From Hyphomicrobiales bacterium (lineage in GTDB: Bacteria > Pseudomonadota > Alphaproteobacteria > Rhizobiales > Rhizobiaceae): a stretch of DNA of 64,000 nt. Positions 8,459 to 18,796 of this stretch are shown here, one piece after another. The notes beneath the pieces were generated by a model. The model saw only the letters and a list, made by a program, of their open reading frames with translations. It was not told the origin of the DNA and searched no databases. Position 1 is the stretch's first letter. Each line of letters begins with the position of its first letter. The position numbers and the translations under genes are program-made. The stretch lies in assembly GCA_900468805.1 (NCBI GenBank), contig UEIF01000029.1, forward strand, positions 1-64,000, given 5' to 3'.

Positions 8459-9309
8459 TGTATCCTCGTCCAATTCCCGAGACGGCCGTCTGGCATCGCC
8501 GCTTCTATTTCCTGGCCGTACTGGCCGTCCTTCTCCTGTGGCTCTGCCCGCTCTTCGCCATCATCCTGACGTCGTTTCGATCGACCGCGGACGTGATGGG
8601 CGGCAATCTCTGGGGATGGCCGACCGAGTTCGGCCTCCTCGACAACTACACCGCCGTCTTCACCCAGACGCCGATGGCGCAATATTTCCTGAACAGCCTG
8701 ACGATCACGATACCCTCGGTGATCGGCGTCCTGGTCCTGAGCACGCTCTCCGGCTTCGTCCTTTCGCGATACCGCTTTCCGGGAAACATACTCATCTTCG
8801 CGCTTTTCGTCGGCGGCAACTTCCTTCCTCACCAGATCATGATGATCCCGGTTCGCGACCTGATGGTACGGCTCGACTTGATCGATACGACGACGGCGCT
8901 GATCATCTTCCATGTTGCGTTCCAGACCGGCTTTGCGACGCTCTTCATGCGCAACTTCATCGCCGCACTGCCCGATGAACTGTTTCAGGCGGCAAGAGCC
9001 GAGGGAGCCTCGCCTTTCCAGACGCTCATCCATGTTGCGGTTCCTCTCGTCCGGCCGGCGCTGGCAGCACTCGCCATCCTCCTCTTCACCTTCATCTGGA
9101 ACGATTATTTCTGGGCGGTCGTGCTGACGGTGAGCGATTCCGTCAAACCGGTGACCGCCGGCCTTGCCAACCTGCGCGGCGAATGGGTCTCGGCCTGGAA
9201 CCTCATTTCGGCCGGAACGATCGTCGTCGCCGTCCCGCCCGTGGTGACGTTCTTCTTGATGCAGCGACACTTCATCGCCGGCCTGACGATGGGAGCGGTC
9301 AAAGGATGA
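8458..9309 (+). CDS. Sugar ABC transporter permease (MalG/UgpE type)
   Basis: This 283-residue permease has six spans and the EAA loop LFQAARAEGASPFQTLIHVAVPL. It ends in the GLTMGAVKG tail usual for MalG-type subunits. Its ATG overlaps the TGA of the previous permease in TGATG. A much longer open frame running back to 7585 is only a shadow of the upstream permease. Confidence 0.93.
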   Translation: MYPRPIPETAVWHRRFYFLAVLAVLLLWLCPLFAIILTSFRSTADVMGGNLWGWPTEFGLLDNYTAVFTQTPMAQYFLNSLTITIPSVIGVLVLSTLSGFVLSRYRFPGNILIFALFVGGNFLPHQIMMIPVRDLMVRLDLIDTTTALIIFHVAFQTGFATLFMRNFIAALPDELFQAARAEGASPFQTLIHVAVPLVRPALAALAILLFTFIWNDYFWAVVLTVSDSVKPVTAGLANLRGEWVSAWNLISAGTIVVAVPPVVTFFLMQRHFIAGLTMGAVKG

Positions 9310-9361
9310 ACGCACTCAGGAATCCGGAAATCAGATCTTCAAAAGCAGAGAGCCAGGAAGC

Positions 9362-10504
<1,143 letters not shown>

Positions 10505-10522
10505 GTATCAGGATAGACGCCC

Positions 10523-12661
10523 GTGTCTGAAAACAAGTCAGCAAAAATCTCCGCCTGGAATCCGGTCAAGACCAACCGCTTTCTCGTTGGCGCTCCGCAC
10601 TATCCCGAACATGTCGACGAGAGCTATTGGGAGCGCGACGCCGAGCGCATGGCTAAAGCCGGCTTCAATATCGTCAGGATGGCGGAATTTGCCTGGCATA
10701 TTCTCGAACCTGAACTCGGACGTTTCGATTTCGATCTGTTCGACAGGGCAATCGCCGTCCTCGCAAAGCATGGCATCGATACGATCATGTGCACGCCGAC
10801 GGCCACACCGCCGCGCTGGCTGACCGTCGCGCATCCCGAGATCCTGCGGGTGGATGGCAAGGGCCGGCCGATGAGCCACGGGTCGCGCCAGCACTGCGAC
10901 ACTGCAAGTCCGGTGTTTCGCGAGCACAGCCGGCGCATCACGAAAGCGATGGCCGAGCACTATCGTGACAATACACGTGTCGTCGGCTGGCAGACCGACA
11001 ACGAACTCAACACCAGCATGCCGGAAAGCTTTTCAAAGGCGACGCTCAGCGAGTTTCAGGTCTTTCTCGCCCGGAAGTACGGCGAGATTAACAAGCTCAA
11101 TCACGCCTGGGGAGGGGATTTCTGGGCGACCGCTTACCAGAGCTTCGACCAGGTGGTGCTGCCGATCGATTTCGGGCCGACGTTCCCGAGCCCCGGCCAT
11201 ATGCAGGACTACCATCGCTTCCTGGCCTTCGCGACGGCGCGTTTCCAGCATGATCAGGTCGAAATCCTGCGTGCCGTCAAACCGTCCTGGTTCGTCTTCC
11301 ACAATCTGGGCGGCCTGCGGGATATCGACTTCCGTGGACAGTTCACGACCGATCTCGATTTCGTCGGCTACGACATCTATCCGATGCTCTACGACGAGTT
11401 TCAGCGTATCGGCAATCACGCCAAAGTGCAGGCGCTCCATCTCGACATCTGCCGGGGCTTTTCCGGCAACTACATTGTCCCTGAACAGCAATCCAGTTTC
11501 GGCAGCCAGCCGGGATTTTGCACCTTGACGCCGGAGCCCGGAGAAATGCGCCGCATGGCGATGTCCTCCGTTGCGCGCGGCGCCGACGGGCTGATGTTCT
11601 TCCGTTGGCGGCCTGCCCATTTCGGCGCCGAGATCTACTGGATGGGGATTATCGATCACGACGACGTCCCGCGCCATCGCTATGACGAGGCGAAGCACTT
11701 CGCCACCGACATGACGGCACTACAGGATAGGATCCTCGGGACCTATGTGCGCATGGACGTCGGTATTGCCGGATCGGATTTCGACAATCAGGAGGCTCAC
11801 AAGACCTATCCGATCGGTCTGCCGAGCCCTCAGGACGATGCCGTCCTGCTGCATCAGTATTGCTACGATCGCGGCATTGCCTGCGGGTTCATTCATCCCG
11901 AAGATGATCTCTCGAAGCTGAAACTTCTCTACGTGCCGCACTGGGTCATGTGGAAGGACGAATGGACGGAGCGACTGAAGTCGTTCGCCGAAGAGGGCGG
12001 CACGGTGGTGTTCGGTGCCCGGACGGGAACCCGCGACGAGAACAATCACGTGATCAGGCAGACGGCGCCCGGAACGTCGCTTTCGGAGCTGACGGGTGTG
12101 CGGGTGGAAGATTTCGGCCGGCTTGCAGCCCCTGGCGCCAAGGGCCTGTTCGAGGTGATGGAGCGATCCGGCGGCCTTGTGGTGCCGCCGAGCAGGCCGG
12201 CGGAATCCCATCGCCGCGAGCGCCGCTTCAAGATCGGCAATCGTGAACTGACGGCGGGGTATTTCTACGAGAACCTGAGCGTCGATGATGATGTCGAGGC
12301 GATCGCTACTTGGTCCAACCGCTATGCCGACGGAAGGCCGATGGCGACATCCAGGACGGTCGGTAAGGGCCGGGTCGTCTATCTCGGTACCTATCTGACG
12401 CAGGATCTGACGGAGGCGTTGTCGGAACGCCTGTTCGGGGATGCCGGGATCGAGCCGCTGATCGCCGACTTGCCCGAGGGGGTCGAGGTGACGATGCGCA
12501 TGAACGAGGATCGTCGTCTTCTCTTCATCCAGAACTACACGGAGAGGCCTGCCAGGATCTCTCATGTTCCGGCAGGCGTCGATCTTCTTGACGCCGGCAA
12601 GCCGGTGGATGGTGCCCTCGCGCTCGACGGCTACGGCTGCGCCGTGGTGCAGCTCTCCTGA
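10523..12661 (+). CDS. GH42 beta-galactosidase
   Basis: This 712-residue cytoplasmic glycosidase has three regions typical of GH42: a TIM barrel (about 1-390), a trimerisation domain (about 400-610) and a small beta domain. The acid/base glutamate is E161 in WQTDNELN and the nucleophile is E321 in VPEQQSS. No signal peptide is seen, so substrate is hydrolysed after import. It begins with GTG, 18 bases after the ATPase gene, in the same operon. The family splits beta-galactosides; some members prefer arabinosides or galacto-oligosaccharides, so the natural substrate is not fixed by sequence alone. Confidence 0.93.
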   Translation: MSENKSAKISAWNPVKTNRFLVGAPHYPEHVDESYWERDAERMAKAGFNIVRMAEFAWHILEPELGRFDFDLFDRAIAVLAKHGIDTIMCTPTATPPRWLTVAHPEILRVDGKGRPMSHGSRQHCDTASPVFREHSRRITKAMAEHYRDNTRVVGWQTDNELNTSMPESFSKATLSEFQVFLARKYGEINKLNHAWGGDFWATAYQSFDQVVLPIDFGPTFPSPGHMQDYHRFLAFATARFQHDQVEILRAVKPSWFVFHNLGGLRDIDFRGQFTTDLDFVGYDIYPMLYDEFQRIGNHAKVQALHLDICRGFSGNYIVPEQQSSFGSQPGFCTLTPEPGEMRRMAMSSVARGADGLMFFRWRPAHFGAEIYWMGIIDHDDVPRHRYDEAKHFATDMTALQDRILGTYVRMDVGIAGSDFDNQEAHKTYPIGLPSPQDDAVLLHQYCYDRGIACGFIHPEDDLSKLKLLYVPHWVMWKDEWTERLKSFAEEGGTVVFGARTGTRDENNHVIRQTAPGTSLSELTGVRVEDFGRLAAPGAKGLFEVMERSGGLVVPPSRPAESHRRERRFKIGNRELTAGYFYENLSVDDDVEAIATWSNRYADGRPMATSRTVGKGRVVYLGTYLTQDLTEALSERLFGDAGIEPLIADLPEGVEVTMRMNEDRRLLFIQNYTERPARISHVPAGVDLLDAGKPVDGALALDGYGCAVVQLS

Positions 12662-12711
12662 AACACATACCGGCCGGAAACGCCGCCGGCCCGACAGGCT
12701 AGGAAAACGAT

Positions 12712-14727
12712 ATGACCGATACGGACAGAATTCGCTGGGGCATCCTTGGCCCGGGCCGGATCGCGGGCGACTTCTTTGCGGGCGTTGCTCAATCGAGAAC
12801 GGGCCGCGTGGAGGCGATCGCCACCCGCGACCCGGATCGGCCGGGGCTGGCCGAGCGCTTTCCAGGTGTGCGAATCCTTTGCGGCTACGATGCTCTCCTG
12901 GCAGATAAGGACATCGACGCCGTCTACATCTCGACGCCGCACCCGACCCACGCGCAATGGGCGATCAAGGCGGCGAAGGCCGGAAAGCATGTGTTGTGCG
13001 AGAAGCCGGTCGGCCTTTCGGCAGCCGAGGCCGAAGCCATGCAGGCCACGGCACGTGCAGCCGGGACCTTCCTCGGCGAAGCCTACATGTACCGATTGCA
13101 TCCTCTGACACTGAGACTGATCGAGGTTCTGAAGGAAAAGGCGATCGGCGATGTGCGCATGGTCAAGTCGAGCTTCGGTTTTGCGAAACCGTTCGAAGAA
13201 GATCACAGGCTGTTTGCAAACGATCTCGCCGGCGGCGGCATCCTCGACGTCGGTGGATATCCGGTTTCGATGGTGCGCCTGATCGCCGGCATCGGCCAGC
13301 CGAACGGCCTCATCGAGCCTGACCAGGTGTTCGGCGTCGGACATCTCGGTTCGACGGGCGTCGACGAATGGAGCGCTGCCATCCTGCGCTTCCCGAATGG
13401 CATCGTCGCCGAAGTGGCCTGCTCGGTGTCACTTGCGCAGGACAACGTCCTTCGCATCTTCGGCACGGCCGGTTCGATCGAGATCGATCATTTCTGGTTC
13501 GCCGCGGGCAAGCAGGGCGGCACCGCCGTCATCAGGCTGTTTAACGCCGCCGGAAAGCGGAAAGACATCACCGTCGAAGAGCCCCGTCATGTCTACAGCT
13601 TCGAGGTCGACGCGGCAGGAGAGGCGATCAAGGCTGGGCGGGGCGAATTTGCCTACCCCGGCATGACGGCCCTCGACACACTTGGCAATCTCAAGGTGAT
13701 GGACAAGTGGCGCGCCGGCATCGGGCTGGAATACGCCCTTGAGACACCCGCCGTTCGGACGAGGACGCTGACCGGCGAGATCCTCCGGCGCCAGGATGTG
13801 ATCGTACCGCGCGGCCACATTCCCGGCATCGAGAAGGAAAGCTCGATGCTGGCGCTCGGCATGATGCTCTTTTCAACCTTCCCGGCCGCCGCGATCGTCT
13901 TAGACGAGTTCTTCGAAGCCGGAGGCAATCTCATCGACTCCGCCTTCCAGTATGGGGGAGGGACACAGGACCGGCTCATCGGCGAATGGGTCCGCAGCCG
14001 TGGCGTCAGGAGCAATGTGGTGATCATAGAGAAGGGTGCGCATTCGCCGCTCTGTTATCCTGACGTCATCGCCAAGCAACTGACTGCAAGCCTCGAGCGG
14101 ATGCAGACCGACTATGTCGACGTCTACTTCATGCATCGCGACAATCCCGACATACCAGTTGGCGAATTCGTCGACGCCATGGATGCGGAAGTCAGGGCCG
14201 GTCGCATCCGTGGGCCGATCGGCGGATCGAACTGGACGCGCGAACGGATGGATCTGGCGATCGACTATGCCGAACGCACTGGCAAGACGAGACTCAGCGT
14301 CCTTTCCAACAACTTCTCACTCGCCGAGATGGTCGATCCGGTCTGGCCAGGATGCATCGCCTCGTCGGACGCTGCCTGGAAAAACTGGCTGAAGGAACGG
14401 CAGGTGGTCAACTTTGCCTGGTCCAGTCAGGCGCGCGGCTTCTTCACCGATAGGGCGGGGCGGGAGAAACTGTCGGATCGCGATCTGGTCCGTGCCTGGT
14501 ATTCCGAACTGAATTTTGAGCGAAAAGCGCGGGCGGAGGAGCTTGGTCGTCGCCTCGGCAAGGATCCGATCCAGATCGCGCTCGCCTATGTCCTGCACCA
14601 GCCTTGGCCGGTCGTTCCCCTGATCGGTCCGGCGAGCCTTGCGGAGCTTCGCCATAGTCTGGCGGCCTCCGCCATCAGGCTTTCGCCCGGAGAGGTGCGG
14701 TGGCTCGAGAATGGCGAACTGGCTTGA
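12712..14727 (+). CDS. Fused Gfo/Idh/MocA dehydrogenase and aldo/keto reductase
   Basis: This 671-residue protein joins two oxidoreductases in one continuous frame. Residues 1-345 form a Gfo/Idh/MocA dehydrogenase with the nucleotide fold GILGPGRIAGDF and the EKPVGLS motif (catalytic lysine). Residues about 365-671 form an aldo/keto reductase with a complete catalytic tetrad: D409, Y414, K441 and H475. Both halves therefore look active. It lies 50 bases after the GH42 gene in the same operon, so it may oxidise and reduce sugar released there, perhaps recycling cofactor between the halves. The exact reaction is not known. Confidence 0.88.
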   Translation: MTDTDRIRWGILGPGRIAGDFFAGVAQSRTGRVEAIATRDPDRPGLAERFPGVRILCGYDALLADKDIDAVYISTPHPTHAQWAIKAAKAGKHVLCEKPVGLSAAEAEAMQATARAAGTFLGEAYMYRLHPLTLRLIEVLKEKAIGDVRMVKSSFGFAKPFEEDHRLFANDLAGGGILDVGGYPVSMVRLIAGIGQPNGLIEPDQVFGVGHLGSTGVDEWSAAILRFPNGIVAEVACSVSLAQDNVLRIFGTAGSIEIDHFWFAAGKQGGTAVIRLFNAAGKRKDITVEEPRHVYSFEVDAAGEAIKAGRGEFAYPGMTALDTLGNLKVMDKWRAGIGLEYALETPAVRTRTLTGEILRRQDVIVPRGHIPGIEKESSMLALGMMLFSTFPAAAIVLDEFFEAGGNLIDSAFQYGGGTQDRLIGEWVRSRGVRSNVVIIEKGAHSPLCYPDVIAKQLTASLERMQTDYVDVYFMHRDNPDIPVGEFVDAMDAEVRAGRIRGPIGGSNWTRERMDLAIDYAERTGKTRLSVLSNNFSLAEMVDPVWPGCIASSDAAWKNWLKERQVVNFAWSSQARGFFTDRAGREKLSDRDLVRAWYSELNFERKARAEELGRRLGKDPIQIALAYVLHQPWPVVPLIGPASLAELRHSLAASAIRLSPGEVRWLENGELA

Positions 14728-14896
14728 TCGAAAATAGATCTGGAAGCCTTGCATGATGCCAGACACGTTGATCGTCTGAGGCGGCTGGTCTGGGCACGCG
14801 CCGTAACAATGTGCTGCTCTCGTCAGGGAGCTTCGGGAAGGAGAGAACTTCTGGCTGTTCGGAAGGAAGCCAGTTGACAAGTACGCTTTTCAATGA

Positions 14897-14911
14897 GAAC
14901 AAAAAGCGAAC
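14897..14911 (+). promoter_or_regulatory. LexA-like SOS box
   Basis: The sequence GAAC-AAAAAGC-GAAC matches the direct-repeat form GAAC-N7-GAAC reported for alphaproteobacterial LexA. It lies 20 bases before the ATG of a doubtful small gene at 14932. One match in 64 kb can arise by chance, so function is only suggested. Confidence 0.35.
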
Positions 14912-14931
14912 CAATGGGAAGATGAGCATTC

Positions 14932-15264
14932 ATGATCCGTTTCGCGCCGAAGATGCAGCAGGACGCTGCCCCAGCAATCAAAATTGCAAAGTCGAACGCC
15001 AACATACGATCCGACATCGAGCTATCGGACATTTCCACCGCAGCCGTTGAGAACGAACCCGACAAGATGAAAGGGCAGGCTGCCACGACGATGTCAGGAC
15101 CTGCGGGACCTGCCGCAAAACTCCTTGAATTGTCAGGGGAGCTCCCTCCGAAAGGCAGGAAGACGGGTTCCAGGAAGCGCAAAGAGGTAACAGGCCCCAA
15201 GCAGCTCGAAATCAGCAGTCAGGGTCACAATCAAAGCGCTGGCGATTTGGTGCTCGACCTCTGA
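14932..15264 (+). CDS. Hypothetical small hydrophilic protein
   Basis: This possible 110-residue protein is lysine- and alanine-rich, without membrane spans or a recognisable domain; its C-terminal half has a basic patch (PKGRKTGSRKRKE). Codon third positions are mostly G or C, but less strongly than in neighbours. No good ribosome site precedes the ATG. It lies in a 600-base gap between the galactoside operon and lysA, behind a LexA-like box. An antisense frame (14823-15200) overlaps it and is no more convincing. It may be a real SOS-linked gene or chance. Confidence 0.3.
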   Translation: MIRFAPKMQQDAAPAIKIAKSNANIRSDIELSDISTAAVENEPDKMKGQAATTMSGPAGPAAKLLELSGELPPKGRKTGSRKRKEVTGPKQLEISSQGHNQSAGDLVLDL

Positions 15265-15329
15265 CGATGGGCTTCCAGTACCGGTGCCGAAGGCTTCGGC
15301 GTTTATGATCCTTCCTGGATTTTCAGGGC

Positions 15330-16601
15330 TTACGCCGCTTTCGCGGCAGGCCCCGCACTCAATTCCATTTGGCAAAGCTCGTCGATAGTCTGGCGCCGAC
15401 GGATAAGCCGGGAGTTTACCCCGTCCAGGAGATATTCGGCAGCGTGAAGCCGGCTGTTGTAGTTCGACGACATGGAGGCGCCGTAGGCGCCAGCTCCATG
15501 GAAAACGAGCAGATCGCCGACCTGAGCAGGAGGGAGCGACCGCGTCTCCACCACACCATCTGGCCCTTGCGTGAACACGTCTCCCGATTCGCAGAGCGGG
15601 CCTGCTACGACAGTGGGACGTAGCTCGGATGGGCTGAGGCTTCGGCCATCGTGCGGGAGAACCGAGATTTCGTGATAGCTGCCATAGAGGGCGGGGCGCA
15701 TCAGGTCATTGAAACCTGCGTCGACGAGGGTGAAGTGATTTCGGCCAACCTGTTTGGTGGCGCGGACCTCGGCCAGCAACAGACCGGCTTCTGCCACGAG
15801 GAAGCGTCCCGGCTCGATCTCCAGGCGTACGGCATGGCCGAGCTTGCTTTCTGCCTGCTTGCGCACGCTATCCCACAAGCTGAAATAATGCGCGGTATCG
15901 ATCGCCTTGTCCCCGTGACGATAGGGAGCCGATAGGCCGCCACCGGCGGAGATCGCCTCGAAATCGTGATCCAGATCGATTAGCAAGCCGGTCATCGCAT
16001 GGCAGACCCGCTCGAGATGGCGGTAGTCGACGCCGGAGCCGATATGCAGATGAAGCCCGACGAGATGCAGCCGATATCGCCGAACCAGTTCGACGGCTTG
16101 GGTAAGCTCTGCATGCCAGATGCCGTGCTTGCTGTTTTCGCCTCCCGTATTCGTTTTGTTGCTGTGACCGTGGCCGAAGCCTGGGTTCACGCGAAGCCAG
16201 ACACGGTGACCTGGCGACAGTTCCCCCAGCTGGTGCAGCATGTCGATGGAGCCGATATTCACCTCGACCTTGTCGTTGACGACGCGGCGCAAAGTCGGGC
16301 GGTCGAAAATATCGGCGGTGTAGACGATGCCTGCGGCGCCAGCAGCGGTCGCGCTGGTGGAAAATCCGGCCCGCTGCGCGCGATCGATTTCGCCGAGGGA
16401 GACAGAATCCACATGCACCCCCGCCTCACGCATGAGGGAGAGGATGTGCATGTTGGAACACGCCTTCTGTGCATAGCGGATCACATCGAATCCGCCGAGC
16501 TGCCTTATCCGATTGCGGATCGTCGGAGCGTCGTACACCCATAAGGGCGTCCCATGCTCATGAGCGAGAGGGATGAGATGATCGGCAGAGATGAAGGTCA
16601 T
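15330..16601 (-). CDS. lysA: Diaminopimelate decarboxylase
   Basis: This 423-residue PLP enzyme makes lysine from meso-diaminopimelate. The PLP lysine is K46 in RYAQKACSN; other family motifs are HIGSG, EPGRFLVAEAG, GPLCESGD and GAYGASMSSNYNSR. The start at 16601 (MTFISADHL) gives family length; an upstream extension to 16673 would enter the promoter. From memory of the E. coli protein, long stretches (VDSVSLGEI, SPGHRVWLRVNPGFGHGHS, TNTGGENSKHGIW) are nearly identical, which is unlike the argH-linked lysA of rhizobia. It is divergent from lysR, as in E. coli. Confidence 0.94.
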   Translation of the reverse strand: MTFISADHLIPLAHEHGTPLWVYDAPTIRNRIRQLGGFDVIRYAQKACSNMHILSLMREAGVHVDSVSLGEIDRAQRAGFSTSATAAGAAGIVYTADIFDRPTLRRVVNDKVEVNIGSIDMLHQLGELSPGHRVWLRVNPGFGHGHSNKTNTGGENSKHGIWHAELTQAVELVRRYRLHLVGLHLHIGSGVDYRHLERVCHAMTGLLIDLDHDFEAISAGGGLSAPYRHGDKAIDTAHYFSLWDSVRKQAESKLGHAVRLEIEPGRFLVAEAGLLLAEVRATKQVGRNHFTLVDAGFNDLMRPALYGSYHEISVLPHDGRSLSPSELRPTVVAGPLCESGDVFTQGPDGVVETRSLPPAQVGDLLVFHGAGAYGASMSSNYNSRLHAAEYLLDGVNSRLIRRRQTIDELCQMELSAGPAAKAA

Positions 16602-16690
16602 GACACTGGTTGTCCAAAGATGGCGGGCCGCGCACGCAGCCAATGCGGTTTTCACTTGCTGGGTTGACCACAAAAACGGGCATATGAAAA

Positions 16691-16726
16691 ATATCAGTTT
16701 TTGGAAATCCTATTCAATTCTGATAT
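16691..16726. promoter_or_regulatory. Candidate LysR binding region between lysA and lysR
   Basis: An inverted repeat ATATCAG (16691-16697) and CTGATAT (16720-16726) is separated by 22 AT-rich bases in the 134-base divergent promoter. It ends ten bases before the lysR ATG. The geometry suits a LysR dimer pair controlling both genes. Binding is inferred. Confidence 0.45.
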
Positions 16727-16735
16727 GAGGTCGGC

Positions 16736-17656
16736 ATGGCCGTCACCCTTCGGCATATCGAGGTTTTCAGGGCTATCATGACGACCGGCAGCGTCACCGG
16801 TGCGGCCGGCATGTTGGCCACCTCCCAACCCACGATCAGCCGGGAGCTGGCGCGGTTCGAGTATCTTATCCAGATCAAGCTTTTCGAGCGTGTGCGCGGC
16901 CGACTTCGCCCGACGGCGCACGCTCTGCAATTGTTCGAGGAAGTGCAGCGCGCCTATTTCGGGTTGGACCGGATCATCAGCACGGCGACGTCGCTGCGCC
17001 AGTTCGAACAAGGGCAGCTCTCCATCCTATGCCTGCCGGTTTTCTCTCAATCGCTCTTGCCGCAGACCTGCCGGCATTTTGTCGAGCGGTTCCCGAACGT
17101 GGGCATCAGTATCGTTCCGCAGGAGTCGCCGCTGCTGGAGGAATGGTTGTCGGCACAACGCTACGACTTCGGCCTGACGGAGGTCGGCCATCCACCTCAA
17201 GGTACGGCGGTAAGCCCGCTCATGACGCTCGACGAGATCTGCGTGCTGCCGGACGCTCACCCGCTTCTTGAAAAGGCTGTTCTCTCACCGGACGATTTCG
17301 AAGGACAATCCTTTGTCAGCCTGTCGGGGACGGATAGTTACCGACAACAGATCGATCGGATTTTTCGAAACGCCGGCATCATGCGGCACATGGTCATCGA
17401 GACCCATAGCGCGGTATCCGTCTGCTCCATGGTGCGGGAGGGAATTGGCCTGGCCATCGTCAACCCTCTGACGGCCCTGGATTATGCCGGCAACGGCATT
17501 CATCTTCGCCGGTTGTCGTTCTCGATCTCGTTTTCCGTCAACATCGTGAGGCCGATCCATCGGCCGCCGTCGCAACTGGTCGAGGTTTTCGGAGCCGAAT
17601 TGGCCCGGCAAGCCAGACAGATCGAAGCCCGGCTTGCCACCCTCGCTGATCCTTGA
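16736..17656 (+). CDS. lysR: LysR, transcriptional activator of lysA
   Basis: This 306-residue LysR-type regulator has an N-terminal helix-turn-helix (GSVTGAAGMLATSQPTISRE) and a two-lobe effector domain. It resembles the E. coli LysR founder protein closely, including KLFERVRGRL, VPQESPLLEEWLSAQR and NPLTALDYA, as recalled without a search. In E. coli LysR activates lysA when diaminopimelate is present and lysine is low. The divergent arrangement with lysA is the same here, so the role can be transferred with fair confidence. Confidence 0.9.
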   Translation: MAVTLRHIEVFRAIMTTGSVTGAAGMLATSQPTISRELARFEYLIQIKLFERVRGRLRPTAHALQLFEEVQRAYFGLDRIISTATSLRQFEQGQLSILCLPVFSQSLLPQTCRHFVERFPNVGISIVPQESPLLEEWLSAQRYDFGLTEVGHPPQGTAVSPLMTLDEICVLPDAHPLLEKAVLSPDDFEGQSFVSLSGTDSYRQQIDRIFRNAGIMRHMVIETHSAVSVCSMVREGIGLAIVNPLTALDYAGNGIHLRRLSFSISFSVNIVRPIHRPPSQLVEVFGAELARQARQIEARLATLADP

Positions 17657-17713
17657 TGACTTCGCGGTGGCAGACGAAATCAGGGTTTGTTGTCTATGTT
17701 CTGTCGGACGCAA

Positions 17714-18775
17714 TTAGTTCAGCACCGGTTCGCCTGCGGTGATGCGTTGCTCGCCTTCGTCAAACAGGTGGACGGCATCGTGGAGCGGAGCGATCCGCAG
17801 TATATCGCCGGGGGCTGCTCTGATCCGCTCCCGGAAGACGCAGCTGATCGTCTGCGTGCCGAGACGGGCAATCACCAATGTCTCGGACCCTGTGGGCTCG
17901 ACGACGGCGGTTGTTACCTCGATGCCGTTGGGGTCGAGTGCGATGTGCTCGGGGCGAATGCCGTAGGTGACGGCGCCGGATGGGCGTCGCTCGCTCGGCA
18001 GGACGAGCCCGTCTTCGGTCCGGAAACCATCGTTCGTCATGCTCCCCCTAATGAAGTTCATGGCGGGAGAGCCGATGAAACCGGCGACGAAGAGGTTGTT
18101 CGGCCGGTCGTAGAGTTCGAGCGGCGAGCCCGACTGCTCGATCACCCCGTCCTTCATCACGACGATCTTGTCCGCCATCGTCATCGCCTCGATCTGATCG
18201 TGTGTCACATAGATCGTCGTCGTTTTCAGCCGCTGATGCAGCTCCTTGATCTCGGATCGCATCTGGACGCGGAGCTTGGCATCGAGGTTCGACAGAGGTT
18301 CGTCGAAAAGGAAGACGGCAGGGTCTCGAACGATCGCGCGGCCCATGGCAACACGCTGGCGCTGGCCGCCCGATAACTGCTTCGGAAACCGTTCGAGAAG
18401 CGCTTCCAGGCCGAGGATCTTTGCGGCATTGCCGACACGCTGATCGATTTCCGTCTTTGGCATGCGCTTCAGCCGCAACGAGAAGCCCATATTCTTGGCG
18501 ACCGTCATATGTGGATAAAGGGCATAGTTCTGGAACACCATTGCGATATCGCGATCCTTTGGCGCCAGCTCGTTGACAATATGTTTGCCGATCTGGATCT
18601 CGCCCGAACTGATGTCTTCCAAACCAGCGATCATTCTGAGCAGGGTGGATTTGCCGCAGCCCGAGGGGCCGACGAGAACGACGAACTCGCCGTCGCGGAT
18701 ATCGACCGACACGCCTTTGATGGCTTTGAACGCACCATAATCCTTGCGCGCATTGTTCACTCTAACATGGGCCAT
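17714..18775 (-). CDS. Sugar ABC transporter ATPase (UgpC/MalK type)
   Basis: This 353-residue ATPase has Walker A GPSGCGKST, LSGGQRQR, VFLFDEPLSNLD and YVTHDQIEAMT, then a C-terminal TOBE region (VTYGIRPEHIAL). It is the last gene of an importer operon running leftward from the binding protein at 24098. It is separated from its permeases by a ROK gene and an isomerase, an unusual but coherent order. Confidence 0.92.
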   Translation of the reverse strand: MAHVRVNNARKDYGAFKAIKGVSVDIRDGEFVVLVGPSGCGKSTLLRMIAGLEDISSGEIQIGKHIVNELAPKDRDIAMVFQNYALYPHMTVAKNMGFSLRLKRMPKTEIDQRVGNAAKILGLEALLERFPKQLSGGQRQRVAMGRAIVRDPAVFLFDEPLSNLDAKLRVQMRSEIKELHQRLKTTTIYVTHDQIEAMTMADKIVVMKDGVIEQSGSPLELYDRPNNLFVAGFIGSPAMNFIRGSMTNDGFRTEDGLVLPSERRPSGAVTYGIRPEHIALDPNGIEVTTAVVEPTGSETLVIARLGTQTISCVFRERIRAAPGDILRIAPLHDAVHLFDEGEQRITAGEPVLN

Positions 18776-18796
18776 TTTTCCCCTCCCAGGTCGCTA

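Noticed and set aside
7585..9309. 574-codon plus-strand frame that would fuse a new protein to the MalG-type permease
   Set aside because: Its first half is a shadow of the MalF-type permease in another frame; the real start is the ATG at 8458, overlapping the previous stop.
16602..16735. Lysine riboswitch before lysA
   Set aside because: The leader is far too short and lacks a multi-helix aptamer; control by the divergent LysR explains regulation.
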